Shown here: in pieces, positions 1 through 11,100 of the stretch | How the letters are laid out: every line of letters starts with the position of its first letter | How positions within the stretch are numbered: position 1 is the first letter of the stretch | NCBI GenBank assembly: GCA_026770615.1 | Contig: MU631335.1 | Coordinates: 204,383 to 245,546, forward strand | Origin: Pavlovales sp. CCMP2436 | Taxonomy: Eukaryota > Haptophyta > Pavlovophyceae > Pavlovales | Length of the DNA: 41,164 bases | Reading direction: 5' to 3' | The notes under the pieces: generated by a model | Database searches by the model: none | Told to the model about the DNA's origin: nothing | The model's input: the letters and a program-made list of their open reading frames with translations, nothing else | Program-made: the position numbers and the translations under genes

Positions 1-35
<35 letters not shown>
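1..35. repeat. Poly-G run at the contig edge
   Basis: The window opens with 35 consecutive G. It has no telomere-like unit and no coding meaning. It is most likely a low-complexity tract or an assembly-edge artefact. Confidence 0.9.
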
Positions 36-36
<1 letters not shown>

Positions 37-307
37 GATTGAGGGGCTCCATCATCGTCAGGCTGTGTGCAGAGGGTGTGGAGGAGGAGGGTAAGGGGAT
101 CTTTGAAGGCTCTGTCATCTGCATGTTACGTCATCTCCAACTGTAGGACACTCAACCCGCATGTCCCCCGCGTGGCAGTGGAAAAGAATAGGGTTAAAGT
201 ATCACATGACTGGGATAGCACAGGAAAATAATAGGGGCGGCAAAGAATATGGCATGCTCGCACGCCTTTGGGCTGCAAGTCGTCGGGGGACGTTAAAATA
301 ACTATTA

Positions 308-315
<8 letters not shown>

Positions 316-346
<31 letters not shown>
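316..346. repeat. Poly-A tract (31 A)
   Basis: An uninterrupted A run lies in an AT-rich stretch that would be intron or 3' flank of the minus-strand FN3 gene. On that strand it is poly-T. It could also be the tail of a retroposed sequence, but no recognisable body was seen beside it. Confidence 0.85.
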
Positions 347-350
<4 letters not shown>

Positions 351-465
351 TGGGGGAGAGAGGGCTGAGAGTCGGCGAATATTCCAGGCCCAGCATGCGA
401 CCATGAGCAAGGCAGAGCCTAGGGTGGGCACAGCAACTATGATTATATTCATGTTGATACTAATG

Positions 466-535
466 CAAATACTAATACTAATTATTATTATTATTATTAT
501 TATTATTGTTGTTGTTATTATTATTGTTATCATTA
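466..535. repeat. ATT/GTT trinucleotide microsatellite
   Basis: A run of ATT-type triplets with GTT interruptions, inside what should be an intron of the minus-strand FN3 gene. Open frames that cross it are low-complexity artefacts. Confidence 0.85.
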
Positions 536-580
536 CCATAACAGTAACAGCAACAATACACAATAAGAACAAGCCCGCAC

Positions 581-1861
581 CGGCTCTGCCCAGCGCATGG
601 CGAGTGAGTCGGGCTGCACCCGGTGCGGCAGGAGCTGCGGCAGCCCAGGCGTGCCCGGTTCTGTGGACACGCGCACGCCGGCAGTCTCGGCCTGTCGCTC
701 TCCCGCCGAGCCCACCGCGCAGAGCCTGAACTCGTAGGCGGAGTTGGGGCTCAGGCCGTCCACGCGCGCCTCGCCTGCCCCGCCCGCCTGCTGCACCCGT
801 GCGTCCCCCCAGCCCTCGCCGTTGTCGCGCCGCCACTCGAGGTGCAGCGAGCCCCCCGCCGCCGAGCCGCCCACCGGCCAGCGCAGCGTGGCGCTCCGCG
901 CGTCTGCCTGCACGAGCGTCAGCGGCTGCAGCTCGCACGACGCGTCGGCGGCGGTGCTGGCGGCTACCTCCGGGGAGAACTCGGAGGCCCCGCCAAGCGC
1001 GTTGAGGGCACAGACGCGAAAGCCGTACGTGCCGCCTGCCTCGAGGCCCTCCACGGCGCACTCGCACGAGGAGCCGGAATAGACCTTGGCGAACGAGAGC
1101 GCGGCCGAGCCGTACACAGCGTAGCAGCTCGCACCGTCTGCGCTCGGCCGCCAGCGTAGCGAGACACTCGTCGGCGCGCGCGAGGTGACTGCCGGCGCGG
1201 GCGGCGCCTCGGGCACTGCGCATCAGCGGGCGCGGAGCATGGGGGAGGGGAAGGGGGAGGAGGGGGGGGTGAGTTTGCAGGCGGTGGTGGCGCTCGGTGC
1301 TCGGATGCACAGGCGGGCTTAGCGCGGTAGCACGAACGGCGGCGGGTGCGCACCGGTGAGCATGTGCGCCTCTGCGGAGACGAGGGGCGGCGCCTCGTCG
1401 CCGTCCACCACCCTGCGCTCGGCGACGGCGCGCAGGTAGTAGGTCGTATTGCTCAAGAGCCCCTTGATCGTCACCTTGGCCGGCTCAAATCTGCTGTGAA
1501 TGCTGCTGAGGTTGAGCTCGAGCGCCTGCGCGCTCGCACCGTCGCTGCGCCACTCGAGACGGCAGGCAAAGTCAGAGGCGCTCTGGCCCACAGGCGGCTG
1601 CCAGCCCCAGAGCACGGAGAGCGATTGCGCCTTGGCACCGCTGTCCGCGAGCGTGGGCACGGGCAGCGTGCTCTCCATGATCGCGCCGAGCGAGCTCGCA
1701 CGAGCGAGGCTGCCGTTGGCGCCGCCGGGGCTGCTCAGGCGCGAGGTGTTGTTCTCGGAGTTGGTGCGGAAGAGGGAGGGCCCGGACAGGGTCGTGAGCG
1801 CCGAGGGCGCAGCTCCGCCGAAGAGCGAGGCCAGCCACTCCGCCTTCTCCGACTCGCTCAT
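581..1861 (-). CDS. Fibronectin type III repeat protein, spliced, 3' part missing or unresolved
   Basis: Exon 1 runs 1861 to 1354 from an ATG encoding MSESEKAEWLASLFGG. Exon 2 runs 1215 to 581. The first FN3 domain ends exon 1 (motif SNTTYYLRAVAERR). Exon 2 holds two more (GLEAGGTYGFRVCALN and GLSPNSAYEFRLCAVG, each with the usual core Tyr and Trp) and starts a further one that breaks off at a second donor. Joining the exons restores a normal FN3 linker (HMLT-VPEAPPAP). Such domains mediate protein contacts, often outside the cell; no signal peptide is visible, so location and partner are unknown. Later exons were not recognised and may lie beyond the window. It reads as a host gene: it is intron-bearing and lies on the far side of the retrotransposon from the virus-like block. 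Confidence 0.7.
1216..1353 (-). other. Spliceosomal intron 1 of the FN3 gene
   Basis: The donor on the minus strand reads ACCG/GTGCGC and the acceptor GCGCAG/TGCCCG, giving 138 bases. Removing it keeps the frame and rebuilds the FN3 linker. The second intron starts at 580 with the same CCG/GTGCGG donor. The repeated GTGCG start supports real splicing and a eukaryotic host. Confidence 0.7.
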
Positions 1862-2941
1862 GCGGGGCGGCCGCGCAACTGAGCCCCAGAGCAGCGACGC
1901 GACCGGACAGACAGACTACCACCGAGCTGGCTGAGCTCGCGCGCGGCGCAATGCTGCAGCGGTAAAATCGGAAATCTCACCGGTTACTTATTTGACGTTC
2001 ACGGCGCGGCGGGCCTGCTTGTCACTGCGCCTTGGGTGGGGGCGACAGCGCTTGTAGACGCCAGTTCACTCGTAGCTCAGCTGTCATGCCTTATGTCTGC
2101 TTGTCTACAGTGTATCCCGGATCCATCCACAGCCGAGCTGCCAAGGGCGATGAGGTCTCCCTTCGGGCTGCTCTACCCCGCCGAGGGCTGCTCTTCCCTG
2201 TCACTGCCCATGCGTGCAAACTGAGCTGCTCGCGCAAATGTGAGTTAACGTTCGCGAATCATCATGTGAGAAAAAAAAATGGTGATGATGATGATGATGA
2301 TTTTCACGACCCCCATAATAATATTTCATGGTATCGACAATATTATTAAAATACCCACCTGAACGCGTAAGCGGTTAGCTAGTTGATCACGCCGTTTAGT
2401 CTATTTTATGTGAACGGCTGGTGAATTTTACTCGGATTGTAGTTTGACAGCAGCAGCTATTTATTATTTGTGACAAACCCAATCAAGGCAGCGGGCTCAC
2501 GCGCAGCAGGAAGGAAGGCCACAAGAAATCCACAGACCCCAACAGGGGATGAAGGCCACAAGTTGCAATAGGAAAACGTTACGGACGATTGAAAACTTGG
2601 CATCAGCTCGTCTCGTTGAAGTTTTCTGTCGGGAGCCCAAGTGTTTCATACACTTTGGCTCTGTCCGGTTCGCTATCGGACTGCCCGGATTTTAATATCC
2701 CGGGCCCAGCTGCCGTCTCAAATCGTCTACGGCTGTTCTCGACGCCTCTTCAGCGCTCTTGTCAGGGTCTCTTACTTACTAAGAGAAGAGATCTTGTGAA
2801 ACAGCTTAAGACCACCTGCACTGTGTCGTATCACCCTACGCCTCTTAGCTGTTCCTGCTCTCTCTAGAGTCGAGCTTCACTGCGACTCGGACTCGATTCC
2901 CCCGGGCTCTTGCTGTAGACCTCGCACTTTCGCATCCTAAT
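1862..2941. other. Intergenic region, no gene seen
   Basis: This separates the FN3 gene start from the gag start of the retrotransposon. It holds a short (GAT)n run near 2281-2302 and an AT-rich patch around 2330-2480. Its right part should contain the 5' LTR and leader of the copia element, but no matching repeat was found 3' of pol, so no LTR boundary is called. Confidence 0.5.
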
Positions 2942-4150
2942 ATGGTGGACCTGCAGGGCTTCGAGTTCCACGGAGGCGCGTCGGCAGGGTCGCGCTTCAA
3001 CCACTTCAAGCTGCGCGACCCGGCCTACTTCCCTATCTGGGTGGCGATGCTTCTCACGTACATGCAGTCGGACGAGAAGATCGACCTCTCGTGCGTCTTT
3101 ACCAAGCCGCCCCCCTTCGACCCGCTCGAGGCTGACCCCGTGATCGTCTCCCTCTACTACCTCGACCCCGAGGCGATCAGCGATGACGGCAAGCAGATCT
3201 ACCGAAGGGCGAGGCTGACCCCGCCTTTGTCAAGGCGGTCAAGGAGTACCACCCTATGCTTACCTCGTAGTGCAAGGCCCAGGACATCATCACCCAGGCC
3301 ATTGACCAGCGCATCCTGACGCACGTCATGCACAAGGCCTACGGCGCCAAGCGCGGCAGCTCCGTCTCGTTGGCTTTGGTTTTCAACACCCTCAAGGACC
3401 ACTGCGTCGGCCTCTCCGGCACGTCCAAGGCCGCTTCTATGCTCAACCTCATCTCGCTCCAGCGCTCGCACAAGGAGAGCGCGCTCCAGTGGCTCGACCG
3501 TGTGCAGTGCGCCTTCAATTATATCTCGCACCTTCCCTTCAAGCTCGAGGATCTGATCCTGTTCATCTCGCTGCGCGGGCTCGGCGAATCTTACTCCTCG
3601 CTCGTGCAGTCGATCATTAACGACCCCGCCAATGAGCGGCGCCTCGCTTCCGACGTCCTCGCGACCCTGCGCGAGAACCTCGCCGCCATCACGATGCTCT
3701 CCAACACCAACGGCGCCGACAGGCGCAGCGTGAACGTGATCACTTACCCTTCGGACTTCAACCGCAGCTCCAACAACTCGCGCGGCGCGGCGCGTGGTGG
3801 GCGTGGCAACCTCGCGCAGGGCGGGCGCGGTGGCGGTCGCAACGCCCCGTCGAGCCGCCCCGCTCTTTTTCCCCCAAGCAGGCCGCGCGCGACGAGCGTC
3901 CTCGCGACGAGCGCCCTCCGTCGTGCTACATGTGCAAGCTTCACAACCAGGCCTCGGACCACCACCCGCGCGACTGCCCTGCTGCTTCCTACAACGGCAA
4001 CCCCTCGGTCAAGGCGGTCGACTTCGATGAGCAGCCGCAGCAGCTGCGCAAGAAGCCATCGTCCTTCGTCAACATGGTCCAGGTCTCGCGCAACCCGTAC
4101 GGCCCCGACGATTCTGACGTGCTCGCCATCTCTTACGACGAGATCTATCA
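2942..4150 (+). pseudogene. gag: copia gag with zinc knuckle
   Basis: The start at 2942 gives MVDLQGFEFHGGAS, then a gag-like helical region continued in another frame from about 3205 (motif ITQAIDQRILTHVMHKAYG after the TAG at 3268). A Gly/Arg-rich segment around 3780-3850 precedes a third frame carrying a nucleocapsid-type knuckle starting CYMCKLHNQ, with the pattern Cys-x2-Cys, His, Cys near 3926-3980. Gag packages the element RNA into virus-like particles. It is split by two frameshifts and one stop, one of the shifts in the T5C5 run. Confidence 0.7.
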
Positions 4151-5190
4151 CCCGCTCGTCACCTGCAAGCTACCCAACTTCGACAAGTTCGACGCTGCTG
4201 CCCTCGAGATGCTCAAGAACACGCTCGTCTGCGAGCCCTTCAAGCGCTCCGCCGCCTACATCGCTTCCGACGCCAAGCCCTTCGAGCGCTCCGCCGCCTA
4301 CATCGCTTCCGACATCCACCCCAAGTTCATTGCCGGCAAGACCAAGCCGCTCTTCAACTATATCGTTGTGATCTTCTCCATCTTCGTGTTCATCGCGACC
4401 ATCTTCCTCTCGGCCATCGCAACGGCCAAGTCCTCCCACGCCTTCGCAATTGGCAACGGGCAGGAGATCATCAACTCGGGCGGCCTGGCAAAGCTGACCG
4501 ACTACTTCGAGATCTCCAAGGTGTACTCCCTCCTCGGCAAGAGCTTCCAAGACTCCCTCTCGCAGATGAGCGACTCGGGCCTCTTCGACTCCGGCTCGAA
4601 ACTCAACCTCGGGCCAATGGACTACCTGCCCTTCCTGACCGACGTGCAGCCCACGAACATGCACGCTTCCGCTACCAACTCCTCCAATATCGTGCGCAAG
4701 TACAAGGGCACCCTCTCTGTTGGCTACCGCCTGATGAGCAACTCGCTTGTGACGGCCAAGGTCGACAACTTCTACGTGTCCCCCGACATCAAGCGGCTCA
4801 TCTTCAACGAGTCCGACCTCTGCAAGCAGTGGGACGCCGAACTCGTGAGCCTCTCCAAGCAGACCAAGTTCTCCATCAACGGATTCGACCTTGACCTCCA
4901 GCAGGGCCGCTACCTCATCACCCCGCAAGGGATCGCAGAGCTCAAGGACATGTGTATCATCATGGCCGTCTTCACAGCTACTTCGGACGCGCTCGTGGCA
5001 TCCGTCGACACGGCTTCCCCTCCATCACCGGCCATCAACCAGACCGACAACAAAGATATCGGCACCTCCAAGGACACGCTCGTCGGCCACGCCGACTCCG
5101 AGACCTGCTCGGACTGTTCACCCGCCGCAGCCGCCCGCCAACTTCATCTCGACGACAGTTCCTCCTCAACCATCGACAAGCGCATGTTTA
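4151..5190 (+). pseudogene. copia protease region with an unusual membrane segment
   Basis: One open frame follows the knuckle. A short tandem duplication (RSAAYIASD twice, about 4240-4312) is followed by a strongly hydrophobic segment of about 24 residues at 4354-4425, IVVIFSIFVFIATIFLS, which is not usual in copia polyproteins. Further on, a DSG near 4585-4600 fits the aspartic-protease site, and the text from about 4755 (AKVDNFYVSPDIKRLIF) fits the conserved segment that follows copia proteases. The protease would cut the Gag-Pol polyprotein. The DSG assignment is tentative, because the Ala that usually follows is not there. Confidence 0.5.
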
Positions 5191-7167
5191 GGACACGCTT
5201 CGGCCCATACACTTAACGCGACCATCTCGGCCACGGACGGGCTACTCACTTCTCGGCGCCTCAAGCAGATCTGTCCAGCTTGCACAGAGGGCAAGGCGAT
5301 CAAGCTGACCTTCAATGACGCCCGTCACCAAGCTGCACAGCCCTTCGACACTGTCAGCGTCGACATCATCGGCCCTATCAATTACCTCGAGTCCTTCCGC
5401 TCGAACGATCCGATGATGGGGTACTATTTCATATTGTTTCTCGACCAGTTTTCAAACAACGCGTGGATCTACCAGCTCGAGACCAAGTCGCAGGCCCCCG
5501 ACTTCCTAGACAAGTTTCTCGAGAACATTCAGACCTACACCGTCTCCCTCGGCTCCCTCGTTCGGCACTTTCGGCTTGACGGGGCCAAGGAGTTTGACTC
5601 GGCACGCTGGAACGGCATCCTTCGCACCAACGGCATCGGCGGGTCCGAGATCACGCCGGCAAGGACTCCCCAGCTCAACGCGCACGCAGAGCGCTACTTC
5701 GGCACCATTACCCGGGACGCGCGCGCACTATTCGCTCAAGCCGGCCTCCCCGACTCGTACGCCGACTTCGTCTTCCTCCACTCCGTGTACATTCGAAACC
5801 GGCTTGTCTCAGATTCGTCGGCCGGCGTGACGCCCTACCAGCACATCCTCTGCCGCTGTCCTAACCTGTCGCATATCCGCGCCTGGGGCTCGGATGCCTG
5901 GGTCGTCGACACCCACTCGCATCTCTTCAGACTTGATGCGCGCGCATCGTACGGTATCCTGATTGGGTACGGCGACTCGGACCGCATGATCAACGCGCCG
6001 GCCGGGGCACTCACTCGATACACCAACGCGGCCGTGATCAAGCTCCACCCTTCTGGCAAGGTCGTCCTCTACCAGCATGTGCGGATCGATGAGAGTTCCG
6101 TTATCAACCGCATCGCGACGCGCCCACGACTTCCTCTTGGCGACCTACCTGCTCCCAAGGGCGACTCGTTGCCCGACGCCCCCGACCTTGAGTCTATTCC
6201 CCTCGGCAACACTGCGCCGCTCGCTCTTCCGACTTCGGGACCCTCGGCGCGCACGCTCCGCTCCGCCTACAAGCAGAACATCCCGTACGTGTGCGCCCTA
6301 CTCGCTCTCGTCGCCAAGTCCGACCAGCCGACGCTCAAACAAGCTGTCTCCGGTCCACACTCGGCCGAGTGGCTCGCCTCCATCCAGTCAGAGTACGCTT
6401 CCATCGACTCAACCGGCACCTGGGTCGAGACCCCTCGGCGGCCCGGCATGAAGGTCCTCAAGACGGGCCTTGTTTTCAACCTCAAGCGCAAGTCCGACGG
6501 CACCACTGACAAGTACAAGACTCGGTGCATCGCCAAGGGCTACGCGCAGCGCTTTGGCCTCGACTACGACGAGACGTTCTCCTCCGTCCTTCGCTACGAC
6601 TCGGCCAAGCTCATCACCGCACTCGCAGCCGCCCGCAGCGCACGCCTCTTCCACCTTGACTTCAAGACGGCGTACCTCAACGCGCCCCTTGACTACGACA
6701 TCTACGTCGACCCTCCCTACTCGTACAAGATCAAAGGCAAGGGCGACATCGTTCTCAAACTTCTCAAATCGCTTTACGGGCTCAAGCAGTCCGGCCGCAA
6801 CTGGCGGCAGCTGATCGACAACTGGCTCATCGACTACGGCTTCACGCAGTCGCGCCAGGACCCGTGCGTGTTAACACTTCACCATGACAACGGCCACTTG
6901 TCGCTCGGTATCTACGTCGACGACCTCTTGATCGCCGACTTCTCGCTCAACCCCGACGTCTGTGACAAGTTCCTCACCTCGATCACCACGGCCTTCAAGA
7001 CGACGCTCAGCGACGACATCGACTCCTTCCTGTCTATGAAGCTGACGCGCTCCGACCTCGGCACCAAAGTGACCATCTCGCGCGCCATCCTCGAGCTCTT
7101 AGAGCGGACCGGCATGCTGAACACGTCAGATATGGTCATTGTGGAGCGCCGGTCTGCCGTGCGATAG
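5190..7167 (+). pseudogene. pol: copia pol: integrase and reverse transcriptase, truncated before RNase H
   Basis: The frame opens with the pre-integrase motif (GHASAHTL, then CPACTEGK). The integrase triad is visible: Asp in VSVDIIGP, Asp in RHFRLDGAKEF and Glu in LNAHAERYFGT. The RT follows with copia landmarks WVETPRRPGMKV, RLFHLDFKTAYLNAP, LYGLKQSGRNW and the active-site YVDD in LGIYVDDLLIAD. It inserts and copies element DNA. After ILELLERTGML the sequence departs from the family and stops at 7165. A one-base shift at TTT 5187-5189 separates it from the protease frame; one T fewer restores a continuous MLGHAS reading. Confidence 0.85.
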
Positions 7168-7627
7168 AGCTCGGAAAGACTGCAAGTATTATAACCGACT
7201 CGGCCAACTGGCTGCAGTGCAGCTCGTGTGCATGTCGCGCGCGCCTTGGCCGTTCAGTGTCTACACGATACAAGCAGCTTTACGATGGAGGAGAATGTCT
7301 TCAAGGGCCATCGGCTTCAAAGACAACTTCCTGCTTCCGGCTTCCGATTTCTTCCCGGCACCGCTAACACGGGAAGCGTGCCTCTTGCCAGGATATTCCC
7401 GCAAAAGAACTAACAACATACGGGAAGCCGGGATACTCTCCAAAATGGATACTCTCAAAAAAACCAAAATCTTCTGAAAGACTGACATCGGGCATTTTTT
7501 ATAAGGAAAGCAAAATTGTCTCCCGGAGCTCAAATCGTCGTGCGTGTGCGGGACTTGTCTAACACCTACGTCAGCATCGGTCGAGCACGAGCTAAATTAA
7601 ACTGTGAACTAATTATTAAGTAATTAC
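7168..7627. other. Intergenic, boundary between copia debris and the virus-like block
   Basis: No gene is seen. GC-rich sequence gives way after about 7400 to AT-rich sequence with short T and A runs. The RNase H domain and 3' LTR expected here are absent. The left edge of the virus-like block probably lies in this stretch, but no target-site duplication or terminal repeat was found. Confidence 0.5.
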
Positions 7628-8101
7628 TCAATTTGAATTCATCAGTAAGTATGCGGCGCTCTCAAGCGGCACAGGCCTTAAATTGGATAATGCATCGGTC
7701 TGCGCGAGCTCGCCCTGGCTAAGCGAGGGGTGTGGCTCCATATCAGGCGCGTGCTTCTTGCAGTCGCCAAACGACGCGTGCGGGTCTTCGAATTCGACCG
7801 AAGCCAGCGTACTCGCCTCAGCGCGAGGGTCGACGCCGCGCGGCTCGCTGCGCATAGAGGGTGCGTAGCCCGTGTTCCCGTCGAGGCGCGGTCCGTTTCG
7901 CACGAGCATCAGGCGGGATACGTCCTCTATCGCCGCGAGCTCAGCGCTGTCCTCGCACGCGAGCTTGTACGAGCACGTATTTTGCTCCATTATATCAACT
8001 GGTGCCAGAGACCCGCACAGCCTCGGCTCCGGTCGAGTCCGCGATGCGATGAACGCCGTGGCTGCGAGTGCGCCCCCTATTGCGACGAGTGCAGCCGCCA
8101 T
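7628..8101 (-). CDS. Small single-pass membrane protein, unknown function
   Basis: 157 residues. The first 19 residues, MAAALVAIGGALAATAFIA, form a signal-anchor or signal peptide followed by Arg. The rest is soluble and acidic with a few Cys. I do not recognise a family. It is divergent from the 2155-residue gene across an 86-base AT-rich spacer, and its start lies about 18 bases after an A6 tract on its own strand, as in several genes of this block. It ends in TGA, with an in-frame TAA three codons later. Short N-anchored proteins like this are common in large-virus virions; that role is an inference. Confidence 0.6.
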   Translation of the reverse strand: MAAALVAIGGALAATAFIASRTRPEPRLCGSLAPVDIMEQNTCSYKLACEDSAELAAIEDVSRLMLVRNGPRLDGNTGYAPSMRSEPRGVDPRAEASTLASVEFEDPHASFGDCKKHAPDMEPHPSLSQGELAQTDALSNLRPVPLESAAYLLMNSN

Positions 8102-8187
8102 AGCTAAGACCTCGATAATTTTTTAAGCTTTTTAAAAACCGCGTGAAAAACACGGGAGGATATTCTCCCTCCTCCAGATGTCCCCCG
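8102..8187. promoter_or_regulatory. Divergent promoter region with A/T tracts
   Basis: An 86-base spacer between divergent starts. It has T6 at 8119-8124 (A6 for the minus gene), T5A5 at 8129-8138, and a small inverted sequence GGGAGGATATTCTCCC at 8154-8169. The AT content contrasts sharply with both genes. Promoter activity is inferred from position and from similar tracts before other genes in the block. Confidence 0.45.
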
Positions 8188-11100
8188 ATGAGCGATGCTG
8201 TGACGCCGGACTCGATGAGCACAGTGGACGCGACGCAGCTGTTCATGTCAGCGCTCGATGCCGCGTTAGGGGCGACGCCCATGCCGCCGCTGCCGCTGCA
8301 GCCACGCGGCGCTGTGCGCGCGAGGCGCGAGGCCCGTCCGACGCGCGTGATGCCAATCGTACCGGTCAAGTCGCACACAGCTGCAAGCAGCCGCGCCGCA
8401 CCGGCGATGGCTGCTTTCGGGCTGACGGCAAGACAGATCGAGCCTGACGCGGCCTCGAGGCGTATTTGCATCGGCGCTGCGCGCACGGTGTACAGTGCAC
8501 CCGAGGAGCAGACACGCCCCATTACATTCTCCTTCGTCTCGGGCCACTCGGAGAACGCGCATCGCATCGCACCGGCCCTCGCGGTGGGCGTCCAGCCGTC
8601 GGCCTGCATGCCCGCCCTGCCAGTCCTTGCCGCCTCGACGCATGGCATCGTGCGCATCCGCGCGCGCACGTGCATCATATGCGGCGACTCAACCGCGCGC
8701 CATCGCTGCTACCAGATTTCCTCCCAGCTCAACCTCTTCGGCGCGAGCGACCAGAGGGCTACCTACGCGTGCAACTTCATGCCGCCCGTCACACACCTGA
8801 CGCTTGAGAGCCTCTCGTCCTTTGCCCACGTCGTGCAGCACATCCCCAAGATACCTCCATATTACGATAAGAGCACGCGCTCCCTCAGTTACTTCAAGAT
8901 GGCCGAGTTGCAAACCACACTAGGCCTGCTCTTCATGCCACCCGAGTTCTATGGCTGCTCGGTCGGCATCCACCTCGAGGGACTGCAGGTGGCCTCGGAG
9001 GACTCGGTTGCGAACGCAGTTGTGCTCGACTCGGTCGACTCGCTCATTCTCCTGCTCTGCACGGCGCAGGAGATCCCGGCGACTGGCGTTGGATCGTTGG
9101 TCGTGGCTATTCGCCCCATTGCGAACGAGTCGCTCGTCGCAGTGGATCGACTTGGCGGCACGCTCACGCTCCCGTTTACGACCTCGATCGAAGTCAGCAT
9201 CGACCTCGTCGACCAGATCGCCAATCTCGCACTCCTCTCATACCCGAAAGAGCTCGCTCTGATCGGCGCGGTTGTGCATTTTTTTGGTGAGCAGTACCTG
9301 CACGACCTCGCGCTCACTCCAAGCGTCGTCTCTGCGCTGTCCGCCCTGCTCGAGGCGGTGCTGCTCACCCCCACGTGCGCGCACGAGGGCTGCCACGCTT
9401 TGCCCGTATGCGTCTCGAAGAGCAAGCAGCGGCGCGGTTTTGAAAAGTACGAGTACTCCGCGCTTTGCAGCGCGCACGCGCTTGAGTACAGTGCGCCAGT
9501 GGAGCAGTGCCTGCACACGAGCGGGCACTTCCTCGCGCTGGCGCACGCGGTCATGACCGAGGACGACTTCTCCCGCTGCAGCGCGGAGACGATGTACTCG
9601 AAGTTTATGGCGCTGCGCATCACCGGTGGAGACGGCGTGCTCACTCGACGCGACAACGCGTGGATTGTGGTGGCGAGCGTCAACGGCATGCCCACGCCCA
9701 CTGCCGACTCGATCGACGAGGGCGAGCGCAACAAGTACTTCACGCAGGAGCGCTTCGATGCGTCGTTTGCGGAAAAATCAACAGATGACCTGCGCGTAGG
9801 CGCGGCGCACGCGCTGCATACGAGGTTGCGTGCTGCCGCTGCGCCGGCGAGGTATGCTGCAACTGAAGTGCCACAAAGCACGCCACACCCGCGACGAAGC
9901 GAACCCAGCGTTGCTGCCACGGCTGATGTGCAGCTTTGCTCGATGCAGGCGTACACGGCGCATGGGACTGCGCTGCTCGCCGTGCTACCGCTCGGCAAGA
10001 CGCCCACTCGTCGCGACGAATCGGTGCTCGTAGAGCGGGTGCACACCCACCGCGTCGTGCAGCAGCCGTCGTCGCCCATGTCCTCGACACTCGCCTCGAA
10101 TCGCGCTGCGACGACGACGGACGCCCTCACCGGTGCGAGCGAACCCCGACAGGCTCGCGCGCCGCACGCACTCGCGCTGCTCCCTCGCGCGCAGCAGTCC
10201 ATCGCCGCCCCGCGCCGGCAAGGTGCAGAGCCGGGACGTCGCACAGGCGGCGAAACGTATCGCAGTCGATGCGCCCGCCTCGCACGACGCGACGAGCGGT
10301 GACTCGTTACAACAGCAGCAGCACAAGACCATCATCAACCAGGGCGCGCACCTCGAGAGTGAGATGCTACGCCGCAGTGCAGCGGCCGTGCATCGCATCG
10401 CCGACGGCGTGGCCGTCTCCACACCGACGCCGCGCAGGCACGAGGCGATCCTTGATGCGGCGCTCCGCTTCCCGCCGCCTGCACGGAGGCAGAGCATGGT
10501 GGACTTGCCCTTTTTTAGAACGGCCGCGCAGCCCCTCGAACCAGCAATAGACCTCAAGCCAACGGCTACGCCACGCGATCGAGCAGAGCGCTTCTCAACT
10601 GACCCGTCCCCGCAGCTGCTACGGGCAGTCGAGGCACAGTTGCCCCTGGTAGCCTACGTACACCACAGCGAGCACCGCAGCAGTGCAGCGCCACCCCAGC
10701 ACTCCGAGGTAACTGGTCGCATGGCGCAGCGTCTGCTGCTCGCTCGCGTCGCGGCGGACGCGAGCGAGTCGCTCGCCCGAGACGTGCTGCGCGTCGAGTC
10801 GATTGCAACCGTGGACAGGCGCGTCTCGCTCGTGCAGCAAGAGGGACTCGGCGTGCTGCGCTTTGCCGCAACCGCGTACGACCAGGCAAACGCAGGCGTG
10901 AGCGCGGCTGGGCTGGCCGATGAGCGCGCGCGCGCATCGGGTGCATCGGTAAAGGCGCTGTGGGAACTCGCGCGAGGTGCGATCAACGCGAATCGGTCAG
11001 AGCTCAGCGCCTACATCATCGATGAACGGTCGAACACAGTCAAACTCGTGGCGACTGAGCTCGCGCTCGTTGCCTTGCCCGCGGTCGACGCGCGCGTGGC

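Larger units (their letters stand above)
2942..7167 (+). mobile_element. Ty1/copia-type LTR retrotransposon, degraded, no LTRs recognised
   Basis: Gag, protease, integrase and reverse transcriptase follow in the order that defines Ty1/copia elements (integrase before RT). The frame is broken near 3200, by a TAG at 3268-3270, in the T5C5 run at 3866-3875, and at TTT 5187-5189. Pol stops at 7165-7167, before any RNase H domain. No repeated flanking sequence was found, so the element is 3'-truncated or its LTRs have diverged. Some shifts sit in homopolymers and could be sequencing errors, but the early stop and missing RNase H make this copy non-autonomous as read. Confidence 0.85.

Noticed and set aside
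1..35. Telomere at the contig start
   Set aside because: A pure G run without a telomeric unit is more likely low-complexity sequence or an artefact.
126..1310. 394-codon minus-strand open frame overlapping the FN3 gene
   Set aside because: The FN3 reading in another frame has clear domains and a consistent intron. This frame is Arg-rich and crosses microsatellites.
4170..4928. 252-codon minus-strand open frame
   Set aside because: It is a shadow of the copia gag-protease frame, Val/Gly/Glu-rich and without family features.
2500..7600. LTRs of the copia element
   Set aside because: I compared 2500-2940 with 7170-7600 and saw no shared sequence, so no LTR is called.
8949..10244. 431-codon open frame on the minus strand
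   Set aside because: It is antisense to the 2155-residue gene. GC-rich codon use opens the complementary frame, and the text is Ser/Ala/Arg-rich without motifs.
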